Origin: Candidatus Gastranaerophilales bacterium
Lineage (GTDB): Bacteria; Cyanobacteriota; Vampirovibrionia; Gastranaerophilales; Gastranaerophilaceae
Assembly: GCA_944325835.1 (NCBI GenBank)
Contig: CALVBO010000001.1
Span: forward strand, 186,001-250,000
DNA length: 64,000 nucleotides
Direction of reading: 5' to 3'
Part shown: piece after piece, positions 8,148 through 17,550 of the stretch
Position numbering within the stretch: the stretch's first letter is position 1
Layout of the letters: every line of letters starts with the position of its first letter
The notes under the pieces: generated by a model
Databases searched by the model: none
What the model saw: the letters and a program-made list of their open reading frames with translations, nothing else
What the model was told of the DNA's origin: nothing
Translations under genes and position numbers: made by a program

Positions 8148-10003
8148 TAGTCAAAACTAAAAAACCAGTTAAGTTTTTTCTTTTTCTCTTTTTTCTTGTC
8201 ATTTTTTTGTTTATCATCAGACGCCGGAGCCTGAGCAATAATCTCCTTAGCTCTGAAAAACATTGATAACGCATCTGTATAGCGATTAGTAACATGAGCA
8301 TAATCGAACAAAATTACGCCCTTTGTATCCAATTTTCTGGATTCATGAATTTGCCTTATCAAATCATCCGGACTGCCGCCGATAAAGGTTACAAACAAAC
8401 CCGCATAGAGATCTGTTTTTGGCGTAATACTTTCCGCGACTTTAGTAATAGCACGGCCGGCAGTTCTTGCATCACAGGTCAAGAATAGCGGTGTAACACC
8501 GTCAAGGTAATTCAATTGTGACCATTCCCGCCAGTCCTGCAGCTTGTACAATAATGCAGCCAGCCTGTCAGGGAAAATTACAGCCGAGAGATAAACATTA
8601 TGTTTTTTACACAAAGCATGCGCCGATTTGACCATCTGTGTTACATAGCTTCTTCTAAAATTAGCCCATGCAACCATCATTTCATTAGAAGTAATATCTA
8701 TAGGGTCAACACCGTACTGTGCCTGAAACATTTCTCTTGCAAGCTGCGTATATCCCCAGGAATTAGCCTCCGACACAGCCTGCGGATAACGAATATAGTC
8801 TAAATTCACGCCGTAAGGTTGATATGTTACAATGATTTCTTCCAATAACTCCAGAAGAAATTTGCGTGCATCAGGATTTACCGGATCCAGAAAATACCCG
8901 TTATGTTCTGTAGCTACTTTTGAAGGATTAATAGCCGCATAATCTTTTTTCATTTTATTTCCCCACGCAGGATTCAAAAATAGAATTCCCTGCGGACTGC
9001 TGTTCGAGCCGTCACCGCCGACATAGAAGGTTTCAAACCATATATGCAGTTTAATTTTTTCCTTTTTACATTCTTCAGACCAAACTTCAAGGGGGTCAAA
9101 CCCTGCAAAAATTTCATTTTGCGGAACAAAGCCGTACTTTGCCATTACCTGACTCGGGTAAATCGTTTTGCCGTGATAGAAAGTTTCTAAAAATACGGTA
9201 TTAACACCCAATTTTTTTAACTTTTTAACTGTATTTCTTATTTCAAAAGGACTTTTTTCAACCGGTCTTAGCCAGACTCCCTTCATTTCATCGGGTTTAT
9301 GCGGAATAATATTTCTCAATGCATCGTTTGAAGCCTCAATTGAGAGAGAAACATTTTTTTTCACGGACTGAGGATTTTTTTTGGCCTTTTTTATATATTT
9401 TTTAGCATCTTCAATATACATATTTGAAAATCGCGGATTAAAATTCGGATTTCTTTGAGAGTAGAATTGAATCATCTGCTCTGTATCTTCAAGTTTTTTG
9501 TTTGCAAGGTAAAGATAGCTTTCGCTGGTCACATAAGTATAAATTTTCATATTTTCCAGATCAACATAAACCTTTGTACCAATTCTCACGGCATTAGTAA
9601 TCCAGGTTTTAGCTTTTCCGTGACCGCTTATAACAAAACCGTCTTTCGGAATAGGAGAATTCGCACCGGAAAGTTCCACAACGGTATTACCAACGACAAT
9701 AGCCTCATAGCCATACTCGTTCGTTTCTGTACTTTCACCGCAATGCGGGGTATAAATTACAAGCTGATTAGCACCTCTGGCTCCGGGGCTGTTAACACCT
9801 TCTATATTGGTCTTAACAGTTGGATCAAACTTACTGATTTTATAATTGGAACTTGAATATATAACCTCATCTTTTTTCGCGATATAAGGCTGATAACCTT
9901 CTATAACATTACCGTTAAAAGTAGGTTTTGGTACTGTATCATTAGCGAATGCCCCTGATATCCCTAATATAAAACATAAAATTACTAATAATAAACGTTT
10001 CAT
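8147..10003 (-). CDS. Secreted glycoside-hydrolase-like protein (GHL10/DUF187 family)
   Basis: A secreted protein of about 618 residues. The start at 10003 is preferred because it gives a clean signal peptide (MKRLLLVILCFILG, cleaved near GAFA) and has AGGAG at good spacing. Residues ~25-180 form a strand-rich N-domain. Residues ~245-590 match the GHL10 (YngK-like) TIM barrel: MKGVWLRPVE at its start, KLHIWFETFY in the middle, and the catalytic-region LDYIRYP. Family members are thought to act on cell-wall glycans, but activity here is inferred. The C-terminal tail is very Lys-rich. It starts one base after the TPR gene stop codon. Confidence 0.8.
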   Translation of the reverse strand: MKRLLLVILCFILGISGAFANDTVPKPTFNGNVIEGYQPYIAKKDEVIYSSSNYKISKFDPTVKTNIEGVNSPGARGANQLVIYTPHCGESTETNEYGYEAIVVGNTVVELSGANSPIPKDGFVISGHGKAKTWITNAVRIGTKVYVDLENMKIYTYVTSESYLYLANKKLEDTEQMIQFYSQRNPNFNPRFSNMYIEDAKKYIKKAKKNPQSVKKNVSLSIEASNDALRNIIPHKPDEMKGVWLRPVEKSPFEIRNTVKKLKKLGVNTVFLETFYHGKTIYPSQVMAKYGFVPQNEIFAGFDPLEVWSEECKKEKIKLHIWFETFYVGGDGSNSSPQGILFLNPAWGNKMKKDYAAINPSKVATEHNGYFLDPVNPDARKFLLELLEEIIVTYQPYGVNLDYIRYPQAVSEANSWGYTQLAREMFQAQYGVDPIDITSNEMMVAWANFRRSYVTQMVKSAHALCKKHNVYLSAVIFPDRLAALLYKLQDWREWSQLNYLDGVTPLFLTCDARTAGRAITKVAESITPKTDLYAGLFVTFIGGSPDDLIRQIHESRKLDTKGVILFDYAHVTNRYTDALSMFFRAKEIIAQAPASDDKQKNDKKKEKKKKLNWFFSFD

Positions 10004-10004
10004 C

Positions 10005-10640
10005 CTAACTCCTGATTGTGCCGTGATATTCCTCATTTTCTTCCGGAATATTTTGAATCTTGTCTAAGATTTCGGATTTTGATTCGTCAAATGAATAAGC
10101 TTCCTGATAAAAATGCTTTGCATTACATAAATCCCCGAGTTTTTCGTATACAACAGCCAGTTTATAATTAATATCAAATCCGCTGTACCCATTTTCATAC
10201 GCCGCAGAGAAGTACCTCAATGCCCTTTTGAAATCACGCCTTTTAAAAAAATAATCACCTACAAGATAATTTGTTTCCGGATTATCTTTTTCGATATTGA
10301 GCGATCTTGAAAAAAAGGATCTGGCTAAAAGATTTTTATCCTGAATATCATAAATCAATGCTCTTTTATTTAATACATCAACATCACCGGGGCTTATTTT
10401 CAACAGAATATAATAGTTTTTCATTGCCTGATGGAGCAAATCATTTTTCACATTTATATTTTGCTCGCCAATAGCCTGTGAAAGCCATAAATCCGCCTCT
10501 AATTTCAAGGGTTCTGGATCAAGGTGTGAATAGTCAAATAAATAATCATGATACTCAACACCACCGGACTTTACACAGAAAGCCGGTGATGAGATTAAAA
10601 ATGTTGATATTATCGATATAACTATATTTTTTAAACACAT
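10005..10640 (-). CDS. Secreted TPR protein
   Basis: A TPR protein with an N-terminal signal (MCLKNIVISIISTFLISSPAFC). The start at 10640 is chosen because its ATG follows the upstream stop codon by one base and gives a proper signal peptide; an ATG at 10652 and a TTG at 10667 are alternatives. Residues ~75-195 hold about four TPR-like repeats, including DYFFKRRDFKRALRYFSAAYENG. Such proteins usually act as scaffolds. It lies in a three-gene run, all coding for exported proteins, between a small secreted protein and the GHL10 protein. Confidence 0.7.
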   Translation of the reverse strand: MCLKNIVISIISTFLISSPAFCVKSGGVEYHDYLFDYSHLDPEPLKLEADLWLSQAIGEQNINVKNDLLHQAMKNYYILLKISPGDVDVLNKRALIYDIQDKNLLARSFFSRSLNIEKDNPETNYLVGDYFFKRRDFKRALRYFSAAYENGYSGFDINYKLAVVYEKLGDLCNAKHFYQEAYSFDESKSEILDKIQNIPEENEEYHGTIRS

Positions 10641-10641
10641 A

Positions 10642-10956
10642 TTACAGGTCATTAACACTTGGTTCAATATTAATATTGTGGTTCAGGAATGTATCGCCCT
10701 CAGCCGCCGGATCGGTATAGGTATAAGCGTTATAAAGGACCCGGAGGAATTTATTTTTAATCAATTTCTTACGGGTTGGCTCGTTAGGAATACCGGCCAT
10801 TTTATTTCTTTCGTGATTAACCATTTCAATAGAGGTGTCGGAATAACCGTTCATTTTTAGGAAGTCACTCGAATAAGTATCGCTTCTTGCAATATATGCA
10901 AATGACGGTACCGCTAATGATAAAGCTAATACAGTGAATAGAATTTTGTTTGTCAT
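10642..10956 (-). CDS. Small secreted hypothetical protein
   Basis: A protein of about 104 residues with a clear signal peptide (cleavage near SFAY). The start at 10956 (MTNKILF) is preferred over a TTG two codons earlier because GGAG lies at correct spacing. The mature part contains a NHERNKMAGIPNEPTRKKL stretch and no recognised domain. It heads a tightly packed gene run with the TPR and GHL10 genes. Confidence 0.6.
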   Translation of the reverse strand: MTNKILFTVLALSLAVPSFAYIARSDTYSSDFLKMNGYSDTSIEMVNHERNKMAGIPNEPTRKKLIKNKFLRVLYNAYTYTDPAAEGDTFLNHNINIEPSVNDL

Positions 10957-11051
10957 GTTCAAAGCTCCTAAATCGTTTCTAAAAAGAGTATATTCATAAT
11001 TTAAAAATAGTACAACTATATTATAAAAACTTAATATTAGTATGTCATGTA

Positions 11052-12110
11052 TTAAACAGATGATTTTTGGATAACTTCTTCAAGCTTATCGAGAAGCATG
11101 TTTTCAGGAACCTTAGCAATAATTTCACCCTTTTTAAATACAAGACCTTCTCCGACACCGCCCGCAATACCAAAATCAGCGCCCCTAGCCTCTCCGGGGC
11201 CGTTTACAGCACACCCCATGACAGCAATAGTGAGAGGTTTATCCAAATTTTTAAACCGCTCCTCAACCTTCTTGGCAAGTGCGATTAAATCAATTTGTGT
11301 TCTGCCGCAGGTCGGACAGGAAATAAAATTAACACCTTTTTGCCTTAATCCGAGAGATTTTAGTATTTCAAATCCCGCATAAACCTCTTCTACAGGATTT
11401 TCTGTAAGCGAAACCCTGATTGTATCACCGATACCGGCAGCAAGAAGCGCTCCGATTCCTACAGATGATTTTACAAGACCCGCCTTCAAAGTTCCCGCTT
11501 CAGTAACACCGAGATGCAAAGGATAAGGTATTTTATCCGCAATAAGTTTATACGCATCAATTGTTGTTAAGACATCCGAAGATTTAAGTGAAACCTTTAT
11601 AAGTCCAAAATCCAAATCTTCAAGAATTTTTATATGCCCCAGAGCACTTTCAACAAGTTTTTCAGCAAGAGAAAGCTCCTCATTTTGAACTAAAGCTTTT
11701 TCAAGTGAGCCGGCATTTACCCCTATTCTGATAGGAATTTTTTGCTGCTTAGCAAGTTTTACAACCGCTTCAACATTCTCACGCTTGCCGATATTACCCG
11801 GGTTAAGACGCAGGGCGCTGACACCGGAATTTATAGATTGAATTGCAAGCCTGTAATCAAAATGAATATCAGAAATCACCGGAATCGGAGATTTTTTTAC
11901 AATCTCACGAAGTGCCTCTGCAGCATCCATATCAAGGACTGCAAGCCTGATAAGCTCGCATCCGGCTTCTGTTAGTTCGTCAATCTGCCGTAACGTAGCT
12001 TTTACATCACGTGTATCAGTATTACACATTGATTGCACAGATACAGACGCACCGGCGCCAACCGCGACATTTCCGATATTAAATCCTATTGACTTTCTTC
12101 TCGTAATCAT
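11052..12110 (-). CDS. ispG: 4-hydroxy-3-methylbut-2-enyl diphosphate synthase IspG (GcpE)
   Basis: IspG is a [4Fe-4S] enzyme of the non-mevalonate (MEP) isoprenoid pathway that converts MEcPP to HMBPP. The 352-residue protein starts with the substrate-binding TIM barrel (SVQSMCNTDTRD, RLNPGNIG). The C-terminal iron-sulfur domain has CPTCGR near residue 265 and the conserved MGCAVNGPGEA segment near 298. Length and motifs match the short bacterial form without an insert. It is divergent from the phosphodiesterase gene at 12150. Confidence 0.95.
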   Translation of the reverse strand: MITRRKSIGFNIGNVAVGAGASVSVQSMCNTDTRDVKATLRQIDELTEAGCELIRLAVLDMDAAEALREIVKKSPIPVISDIHFDYRLAIQSINSGVSALRLNPGNIGKRENVEAVVKLAKQQKIPIRIGVNAGSLEKALVQNEELSLAEKLVESALGHIKILEDLDFGLIKVSLKSSDVLTTIDAYKLIADKIPYPLHLGVTEAGTLKAGLVKSSVGIGALLAAGIGDTIRVSLTENPVEEVYAGFEILKSLGLRQKGVNFISCPTCGRTQIDLIALAKKVEERFKNLDKPLTIAVMGCAVNGPGEARGADFGIAGGVGEGLVFKKGEIIAKVPENMLLDKLEEVIQKSSV

Positions 12111-12149
12111 AATATTATCGTAACATAGAAAAGGAGAAACTCAAGAATT

Positions 12150-12881
12150 ATGAAAATCGCTGTTATATCTGATATTCATGCAAACTTGCATGCTCTTACC
12201 GCAGTTATTAATGATTTTGAAAAACGCGGAGTTGATAGAGTTTTTGCGCTTGGAGATTACGTTATGGCGGGTCCCCAGCCGGCAGAAACCATGAAATTTG
12301 TAATAACCCAGCCCTGGGTTATGATTCAAGGGAATACTGATAAATTAATAACAGATTACAGCGAAAAGACTTATAACGACGTAAAAGCTTCATTTCCGGT
12401 AATGGGAGAAGCTCTAAAATACGATATCAGCGTTCTTCCGCAAAAATATAAGGATTTTTTAAAATCGCTGCCGCCGGAAAAAATAATTGAAATTGACGGG
12501 GTAAAAATACATCTGGTTCACGGTTCACCTCGAAGAAACAACGAAAACATTTATCCGGATTTGAGAGAAGAAACTGTTGAAGAGATGACGGCTTCAAGCG
12601 ATGCTGATTTAATCCTCTGCGGCCATACACATATTCCTTGCGGCTATCAGCTTAACAACAAAAAGACAGTTGTAAATGCTGGCAGTGTAGGGCGTTCAAT
12701 GACTCCGGATGCAATGCCTTGTTATGCAATACTTGAAATTGAAAACGGACAATTCACCGTAGAGCATCATTTTGTGAACTATGAACGTGAACTTGCGGCA
12801 GACATAATCCGTTCGCATAGATTTGACGGGGCAGACAAGCTCGCGGATATGTTATTTGATACAACAAACCGTCACATATAA
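12150..12881 (+). CDS. YfcE-type metallophosphoesterase
   Basis: A 243-residue calcineurin-like phosphoesterase. The metal-binding motifs appear in order: ISDIHAN (residues ~6-12), ALGDYVMAGP (~33-42), IQGNTD (~57-62, Asn-Thr-Asp where many families have Asn-His), VHGSPRR (~133-139) and CGHTHIP (~163-169). Members cleave phosphodiester substrates; the physiological substrate is unknown. An AAGGAG ribosome binding site supports the start. Its last codons form part of a hairpin at 12869-12892. Confidence 0.85.
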   Translation: MKIAVISDIHANLHALTAVINDFEKRGVDRVFALGDYVMAGPQPAETMKFVITQPWVMIQGNTDKLITDYSEKTYNDVKASFPVMGEALKYDISVLPQKYKDFLKSLPPEKIIEIDGVKIHLVHGSPRRNNENIYPDLREETVEEMTASSDADLILCGHTHIPCGYQLNNKKTVVNAGSVGRSMTPDAMPCYAILEIENGQFTVEHHFVNYERELAADIIRSHRFDGADKLADMLFDTTNRHI

Positions 12882-12892
12882 GTGACGGTTTG
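12869..12892 (+). terminator. Stop-codon hairpin after phosphoesterase gene
   Basis: AAACCGTCAC pairs with GTGACGGTTT around a short AT-rich loop that includes the TAA stop. No long T tract follows, so termination strength is uncertain. Confidence 0.45.
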
Positions 12893-12913
12893 ATAAAATT
12901 CGTCACCACATGG

Positions 12914-13849
12914 TTACTTTTTCTCTCGGGATGCTACATCTTCTTCAAACTGGATAAAAATATCGTGCCCGACAAATTGTTCCAGTGTCGCACGGTTAGT
13001 GTAAAACTCAGAGGTTGCTTTTGCAAGCGCATCAACAGCATTACGGTAATACGCATCCGAAATTAACAGTATCTCACGTGAGGAATTCTGTGATAATTCG
13101 TAGTTCTTTTTTCTGTCCTGTGCCATTTTTTCAAGCATTAACATTTTTTTACGCGAAGTCATATAGTCATAATAAAGATCAACGGTTTTTTGCTGCAATT
13201 CTTCCACTTTTCTTACAAGAATAATCATATCTGCATCATTAACCTTTGTATATTTATAGTTTAAAGCCTTTGTATCCTGAGAAAAAATACTCAACAAATT
13301 CCCGCCGAGAAGCGATCCGGCTGCAATCATAGGATTACCCATAGTCGCTCCGGCAACGGTAGACATGCTTGCGATATTGCCCAAAACACTTTTAATAGAT
13401 TTCTCATCGGGCTTATCTTCTTCAGGATTGGATAATTTGTAAAGCGCAAAATTTATCGTATCACTTTGCGTTGCCGCGCCGTGCCAGAGCAAAGATAAAT
13501 CACCCATCATCTCACGCTCATCACTTTCCAGCTCCTTTGCAATTTCTTTAGAAAGCCGCTTTATACTCAAATCTGCATAAGTCAGTTTACTTAAATCGCA
13601 GGTTTCAACATTTTCAGGAGAGATTTTATCAATAGAATAATCTATTTTTTTCTCCGAAACAGAGATATTAGCGTAAACTTTATTTTCTTCCTGTGAATAT
13701 TTAACCTCAGGATCATCTGTCAATCCCATACGGTACATCAGGGGCTTTGGAGTGCTAATTTCTACCAAATCCATAGAAAAGGCCGGCAACATACCCGCCA
13801 GTGTTAGAGCCGCACATAGAAAAAAAACTCTTCTATTTACCATTCTCAT
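12914..13849 (-). CDS. Exported TolC-like helical protein, paralogue 2
   Basis: A 311-residue protein with a signal peptide (cleavage near AFSMD). Residues ~130-185 contain a DLSLLWHGA...INFALYKL block shared with the neighbouring protein, followed by a Gly/Ala-rich hydrophobic stretch. Residues ~215-300 form a long helical hairpin (LVRKVEELQQKTVDLYYDY, then YYRNAVDALAKATSEFYTNR) of the type seen in outer-membrane efflux (TolC) proteins, of which only half is present. It overlaps the upstream paralogue by four bases (ATGA). The function is not established. Confidence 0.6.
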   Translation of the reverse strand: MRMVNRRVFFLCAALTLAGMLPAFSMDLVEISTPKPLMYRMGLTDDPEVKYSQEENKVYANISVSEKKIDYSIDKISPENVETCDLSKLTYADLSIKRLSKEIAKELESDEREMMGDLSLLWHGAATQSDTINFALYKLSNPEEDKPDEKSIKSVLGNIASMSTVAGATMGNPMIAAGSLLGGNLLSIFSQDTKALNYKYTKVNDADMIILVRKVEELQQKTVDLYYDYMTSRKKMLMLEKMAQDRKKNYELSQNSSREILLISDAYYRNAVDALAKATSEFYTNRATLEQFVGHDIFIQFEEDVASREKK

Positions 13850-14667
13850 TTTTTGCCTCCCGAAGATTTTTCAAGCAAAACATTATTATTAAATTGTACC
13901 AGATTCAAGTTATCAACGACCTTTTTCCCTGCCATTCTTTGAAGTGCCAGATGGTATTTTTTAGCATTTTCAAGGTGGTAAAATTCATCAATCTGCAAGC
14001 CTTCATACAAGGATGAAGAAATGGTTATCTCCAGCAAATCCTCTCTTTCCAGAGCATTAGAATAATTTTTACTGCACAGCAAAAGCTTTGTTCTTGTTTC
14101 TTTTAACTGCGAAAGCGAATTTTTATAGTTGTAATATGTACTGATAATCCTGTCCTGCAAATTTTCAATCAAACCGGCAAGCTCAATCATTTCCGTATCC
14201 GTAAGCGGAATTTCCTGCGGTACATTCTTTTTATTAATCAAATTTTGCGCCAGACGACCGGCTGCAAAAGATCCGGATTGAACCATATAGTTCTGACCGA
14301 GAAACATAGGGGCAAACGAAGCACCTGCAACCATTGCCGAAAGTGTCTTAGAAAGCAAAGAGGAATGAATCCGGCGCTGGCTTTCCGGCGTTGCAAGCTT
14401 TTTCAGGGCAAAAGAAATCACCTGATTATTGCTTACCGTTCCTTCCCAGAGATTTTCAATATCTTCTAAATCCTTTTCACGCTGCAAGCCGATAATTTCT
14501 TTCAAATAATCTTCATCAGACATGAGCAGCGATTCTTTTGAATTAACAGTAACCTTAGGGATTTCAATCCCCGGTCTTGATGCTGTTCCGGCCGGGAGCT
14601 CCAACTCCTCGCAAAAAGCTCCTTCTGCCAGCAAAATCATACTAAGTAACAAAGCTAATCTTCTCAT
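13846..14667 (-). CDS. Exported TolC-like helical protein, paralogue 1
   Basis: A 273-residue protein with a signal peptide (cleavage near AFCEE). It shares with the next gene a DIENLWEGT...ISFALKKL block, then a Gly/Ala/Met-rich hydrophobic segment, then a predicted long helical hairpin (MIELAGLIENLQDRIISTYYNY and following). The two genes overlap by ATGA and look like a tandem duplication that has diverged strongly. Resemblance to TolC-type coiled-coil hairpins is my inference from residue pattern. Confidence 0.6.
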   Translation of the reverse strand: MRRLALLLSMILLAEGAFCEELELPAGTASRPGIEIPKVTVNSKESLLMSDEDYLKEIIGLQREKDLEDIENLWEGTVSNNQVISFALKKLATPESQRRIHSSLLSKTLSAMVAGASFAPMFLGQNYMVQSGSFAAGRLAQNLINKKNVPQEIPLTDTEMIELAGLIENLQDRIISTYYNYKNSLSQLKETRTKLLLCSKNYSNALEREDLLEITISSSLYEGLQIDEFYHLENAKKYHLALQRMAGKKVVDNLNLVQFNNNVLLEKSSGGKK

Positions 14668-14781
14668 AATATAGTTATACCACAGACAGTTTTATAAATC
14701 CATTGATTGATATTTTATACTCCAAATGATTGTTCTGCAAATATTAAAAATCGCATAGAATAACAATGTAGAGAGGTTATT

Positions 14782-15492
14782 GTGAAAAAAGATTTATTAA
14801 CTGCTCCACAGTACGGAGTAACTGATTTTAGCTGTATTTATAAAAGTGCAATACAAAATTTATTAAACCAAATTCTAAAAGACAGAAGCAATGACAGATT
14901 ATATACCTTGCTCGGTTTTTGCTACAAAAAAATGAATAAGCTGAATAAAGCCATAACCTATTTTGAAAAAGCCATAGTGCTTAATCAGGAAGCTTTTAGC
15001 GCATATTATCAAATGGGGCTTTGCGGGCTTAAACTCAATAAAACCTGTGTTGCCGTAAATAGTTTTATAAAAGCAATTCAATCAAATCCGACAAACCCTT
15101 ATGCAGTACTATATCTAGGGGTTTCGCATGAATACTGTGAAGAACCGGATATGGCGTTTCTAATTTATGAACGATTAATCGAAACAACACCGGATTTTAT
15201 AGAAGCTTATGAAAAAAAAGCTGAACTTCTTATCAAATTGTCACACTATAGTGACGCAATTCCATATTTAAACAGAATGGTTAAAAGTAATCCAAACAAT
15301 GCCAAAGCATACGAAAATCTGGGCAATTGCTACAGAAAACTCGGGAAACAATCTTATGCTTATAGATGCTACAGAAAAATTCTGGCAACTAATCCCGAAC
15401 CGGAAATTTATGATAAAGCAATCTCTGCGCTCAAAGAAATCAACACACAACCTGAACGCAGGATGCAAAGAGAAAAAATTAAACTATGCTAA
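14782..15492 (+). CDS. TPR protein
   Basis: A 236-residue cytoplasmic protein made almost entirely of TPR units (about six from residue ~30 to ~225), each with the Gly/Tyr/Ala/Pro pattern, for example KLNKAITYFEKAIVLNQEAF and AYENLGNCYRKLGKQSYAYR. No enzyme domain is attached. TPRs mediate protein-protein contacts; the partner is unknown. It is divergent from the TolC-like pair and ends at a strong terminator. Confidence 0.75.
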   Translation: MKKDLLTAPQYGVTDFSCIYKSAIQNLLNQILKDRSNDRLYTLLGFCYKKMNKLNKAITYFEKAIVLNQEAFSAYYQMGLCGLKLNKTCVAVNSFIKAIQSNPTNPYAVLYLGVSHEYCEEPDMAFLIYERLIETTPDFIEAYEKKAELLIKLSHYSDAIPYLNRMVKSNPNNAKAYENLGNCYRKLGKQSYAYRCYRKILATNPEPEIYDKAISALKEINTQPERRMQREKIKLC

Positions 15493-15493
15493 A

Positions 15494-15523
15494 CAAGGCG
15501 CGTTAAAAACGCGCCTTGTTGTT
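15494..15523. terminator. Bidirectional terminator
   Basis: An 11-bp stem CAAGGCGCGTT/AACGCGCCTTG (15494-15504 with 15508-15518) followed by a T-rich run; it sits between convergent genes. Confidence 0.75.
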
Positions 15524-15544
15524 TTAACATTGCTATTCCGTTTA

Positions 15545-16060
15545 TTATTCCAATCCTAGAGCAAGTTTGTTGCTGGTAGCAGCTTGTTCCATTGCTCCGA
15601 AAATACCGGATTGAATAGATGTCAATTCATCATATTGTTCGTCAAGACTTGCTAATTCTTCATAATAGCTTGTAAGCATACTCAATACACCCGGATTATT
15701 TTGAGATTCGTCAATCATCTGTTCAAGTTTTTCACCGATATTATCAAGAACTTCACTCAAGTCATCCGAGTTAGAAACAGTTACACCGACTGCAGAAGCT
15801 AAAGTTTTTGCATCTGCCATAATTTCAGCCTCAGACTCACTTTGCTGATTTTCACCATTATTTGTATCTTTTCTAGCCTGTGCTTCGGCAATTTTTGCCT
15901 GTGCCTGAGCTTCAGTCATTCCTTCAGTAACTGCAATACCCATTGCCTCAAGTGTACGTTTTGTGGAATCACTAACTGTTGAAGTTTTAACATTAGTTGA
16001 AGCTGCATTAGCTGCCGCGCTAGCTTTTACATTTTCTGTTGGCGAAATTTCTGTCATCAT
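15545..16060 (-). CDS. Hypothetical low-complexity protein
   Basis: A 171-residue acidic protein without signal or membrane segments. Residues 1-30 are rich in Ala, Ser and Thr, and residues ~45-90 are rich in Ala, Gln and Glu. The C-terminal part (~95-165) looks like a helical coiled coil (LEQMIDESQNNPGVLSML). It starts with two Met codons after GAGAGG. No homologous family is recognised. Its composition resembles the coiled-coil hypothetical protein at 46750-48660. Confidence 0.5.
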   Translation of the reverse strand: MMTEISPTENVKASAAANAASTNVKTSTVSDSTKRTLEAMGIAVTEGMTEAQAQAKIAEAQARKDTNNGENQQSESEAEIMADAKTLASAVGVTVSNSDDLSEVLDNIGEKLEQMIDESQNNPGVLSMLTSYYEELASLDEQYDELTSIQSGIFGAMEQAATSNKLALGLE

Positions 16061-16167
16061 AGCCTCTCTTTCTGTTGCTCCTATAAAGTGTATTTTACAC
16101 CTTTACAAAAGAGATAACGGAACATTTCTGACAAAAGTTTAAAAATTTCTCCAGATATGAAGAAAAT

Positions 16168-17550
16168 TTAAGCCAGATATTTTTGTGCAGTTTCTTTATC
16201 AAAAATTTCAATACTATCTTCCGAATGAATAAAAACGAGGCAGGATATTAAAGATTTTAATGTTTCAAAATCAGAATAAGAGATTTTATTACGCAAATCC
16301 TCCATATTATTTGCAAGGAATTCCATAATAATAACTTTGTCGTTAAAAACGAGTTCGGAAAAATAATCAAAAGTTTCTTTGTTTTTCATTCCTTCCAGAT
16401 AAATAATATCCGGTGATTGAAATTCAATAAATCGTGAAGCCTTATCCATATTAAAGCCCACATTTTCATTCAACTCGCACTGATTGACATCAGGCAAATT
16501 GTATTTAGTAATACTTTCAAGGGTCATAATATTCTTATCCGGAGAAGAAATTTCATTCAACAGCGAATAAATAAGATGGGTTTTGCCGCTAAGCTGCGAA
16601 CCGCATACAAAGATTACCCCCGGATTTTTTACAGAATTAATCAACAGATTATAGTCATGAGGCGAATTAATCAATTTTCTGAGCGGCACCGGCGGTTTAT
16701 AAAGTTTAATATAAATCCGTTCCCCCATAATCGTCGGGAAAGTTGAAACGCTTGCGACAAGCGACAAATCACCCATTGAAAAATCAATTTTACCGAGCTG
16801 CGGGACTTCGCTCACCGTAGAATCAAGCTGTGCAAGATTTTTTAATTTTGCGATAAATGATTCCATAAGTACGGTCGGGATTGTACCTTTATTCAAAACG
16901 TCATTACGATTTTTAAATGTTACCTCAAACCCGTCATTTTCCAGCCTGAAAATAATTTCGTGAACATTTTCAATAACGGCCTGACGTAAAATTGAGCTTA
17001 TTATTTTATGGATATGAGCATCACTCAAATCATCATTATGAAGCTCTTCACGCCAGTCATAGTCGACATTTGAAAAAGTTGTCATTATTTTATCCGTACC
17101 GGAAGCGACATTATAATATTCATCAATTTTTTCCAGAACAACCTTTTCTGAAGCAATAACTGCTTCAATAGAACATTCAGCGGTTTCTACAATCTTGTCA
17201 ATGGCAAAAAGATCCATAGGATCCGCCATTGCAACCGTCAAAACATTTTCTATCTTAAAAAGCGGCAGAATTTTATACTTTTTCGCGTCATTATAGGAGA
17301 TATATTTTAAAGTATTTGTATCAATTGAATAATCATTAAGATTAACAAAAGGAATATGCAATTTTTCCTCTAAAAATTTTAAAATTGCATCCTCCGTAAT
17401 AACGCCGGAATTAATAAGCACCTGCCCGATATTGGTATTTTGCGACTGCGCAATCTGGGTCGCCTGATTAACAACATCAAACGGCACCAGTCCTTCTCTG
17501 ACAAGGTCATATTTCAATTTTTCAAGAGTTTTATTTGTTACAGCTTGCAT
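16168..17550 (-). CDS. Degenerate GspE/PilB-type ATPase
   Basis: About 460 residues. Residues ~10-150 match the GspE/PilB N-terminal domain (GQVLINSGVITEDAIL, then LPLFKIENVLTVAMADPMD). Residues ~180-455 follow the secretion ATPase fold. Walker A is present (GSQLSGKT near residue 320), but the Walker B region reads SPDIIYLEGMKNKET where active enzymes have DPDII..GE.RD.ET. The His box and the tetracysteine zinc site are missing. It is probably a weak or inactive ATPase with a regulatory role. The ATG at 17550 is preferred over a GTG at 17559. It overlaps the response regulator gene. Confidence 0.75.
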   Translation of the reverse strand: MQAVTNKTLEKLKYDLVREGLVPFDVVNQATQIAQSQNTNIGQVLINSGVITEDAILKFLEEKLHIPFVNLNDYSIDTNTLKYISYNDAKKYKILPLFKIENVLTVAMADPMDLFAIDKIVETAECSIEAVIASEKVVLEKIDEYYNVASGTDKIMTTFSNVDYDWREELHNDDLSDAHIHKIISSILRQAVIENVHEIIFRLENDGFEVTFKNRNDVLNKGTIPTVLMESFIAKLKNLAQLDSTVSEVPQLGKIDFSMGDLSLVASVSTFPTIMGERIYIKLYKPPVPLRKLINSPHDYNLLINSVKNPGVIFVCGSQLSGKTHLIYSLLNEISSPDKNIMTLESITKYNLPDVNQCELNENVGFNMDKASRFIEFQSPDIIYLEGMKNKETFDYFSELVFNDKVIIMEFLANNMEDLRNKISYSDFETLKSLISCLVFIHSEDSIEIFDKETAQKYLA

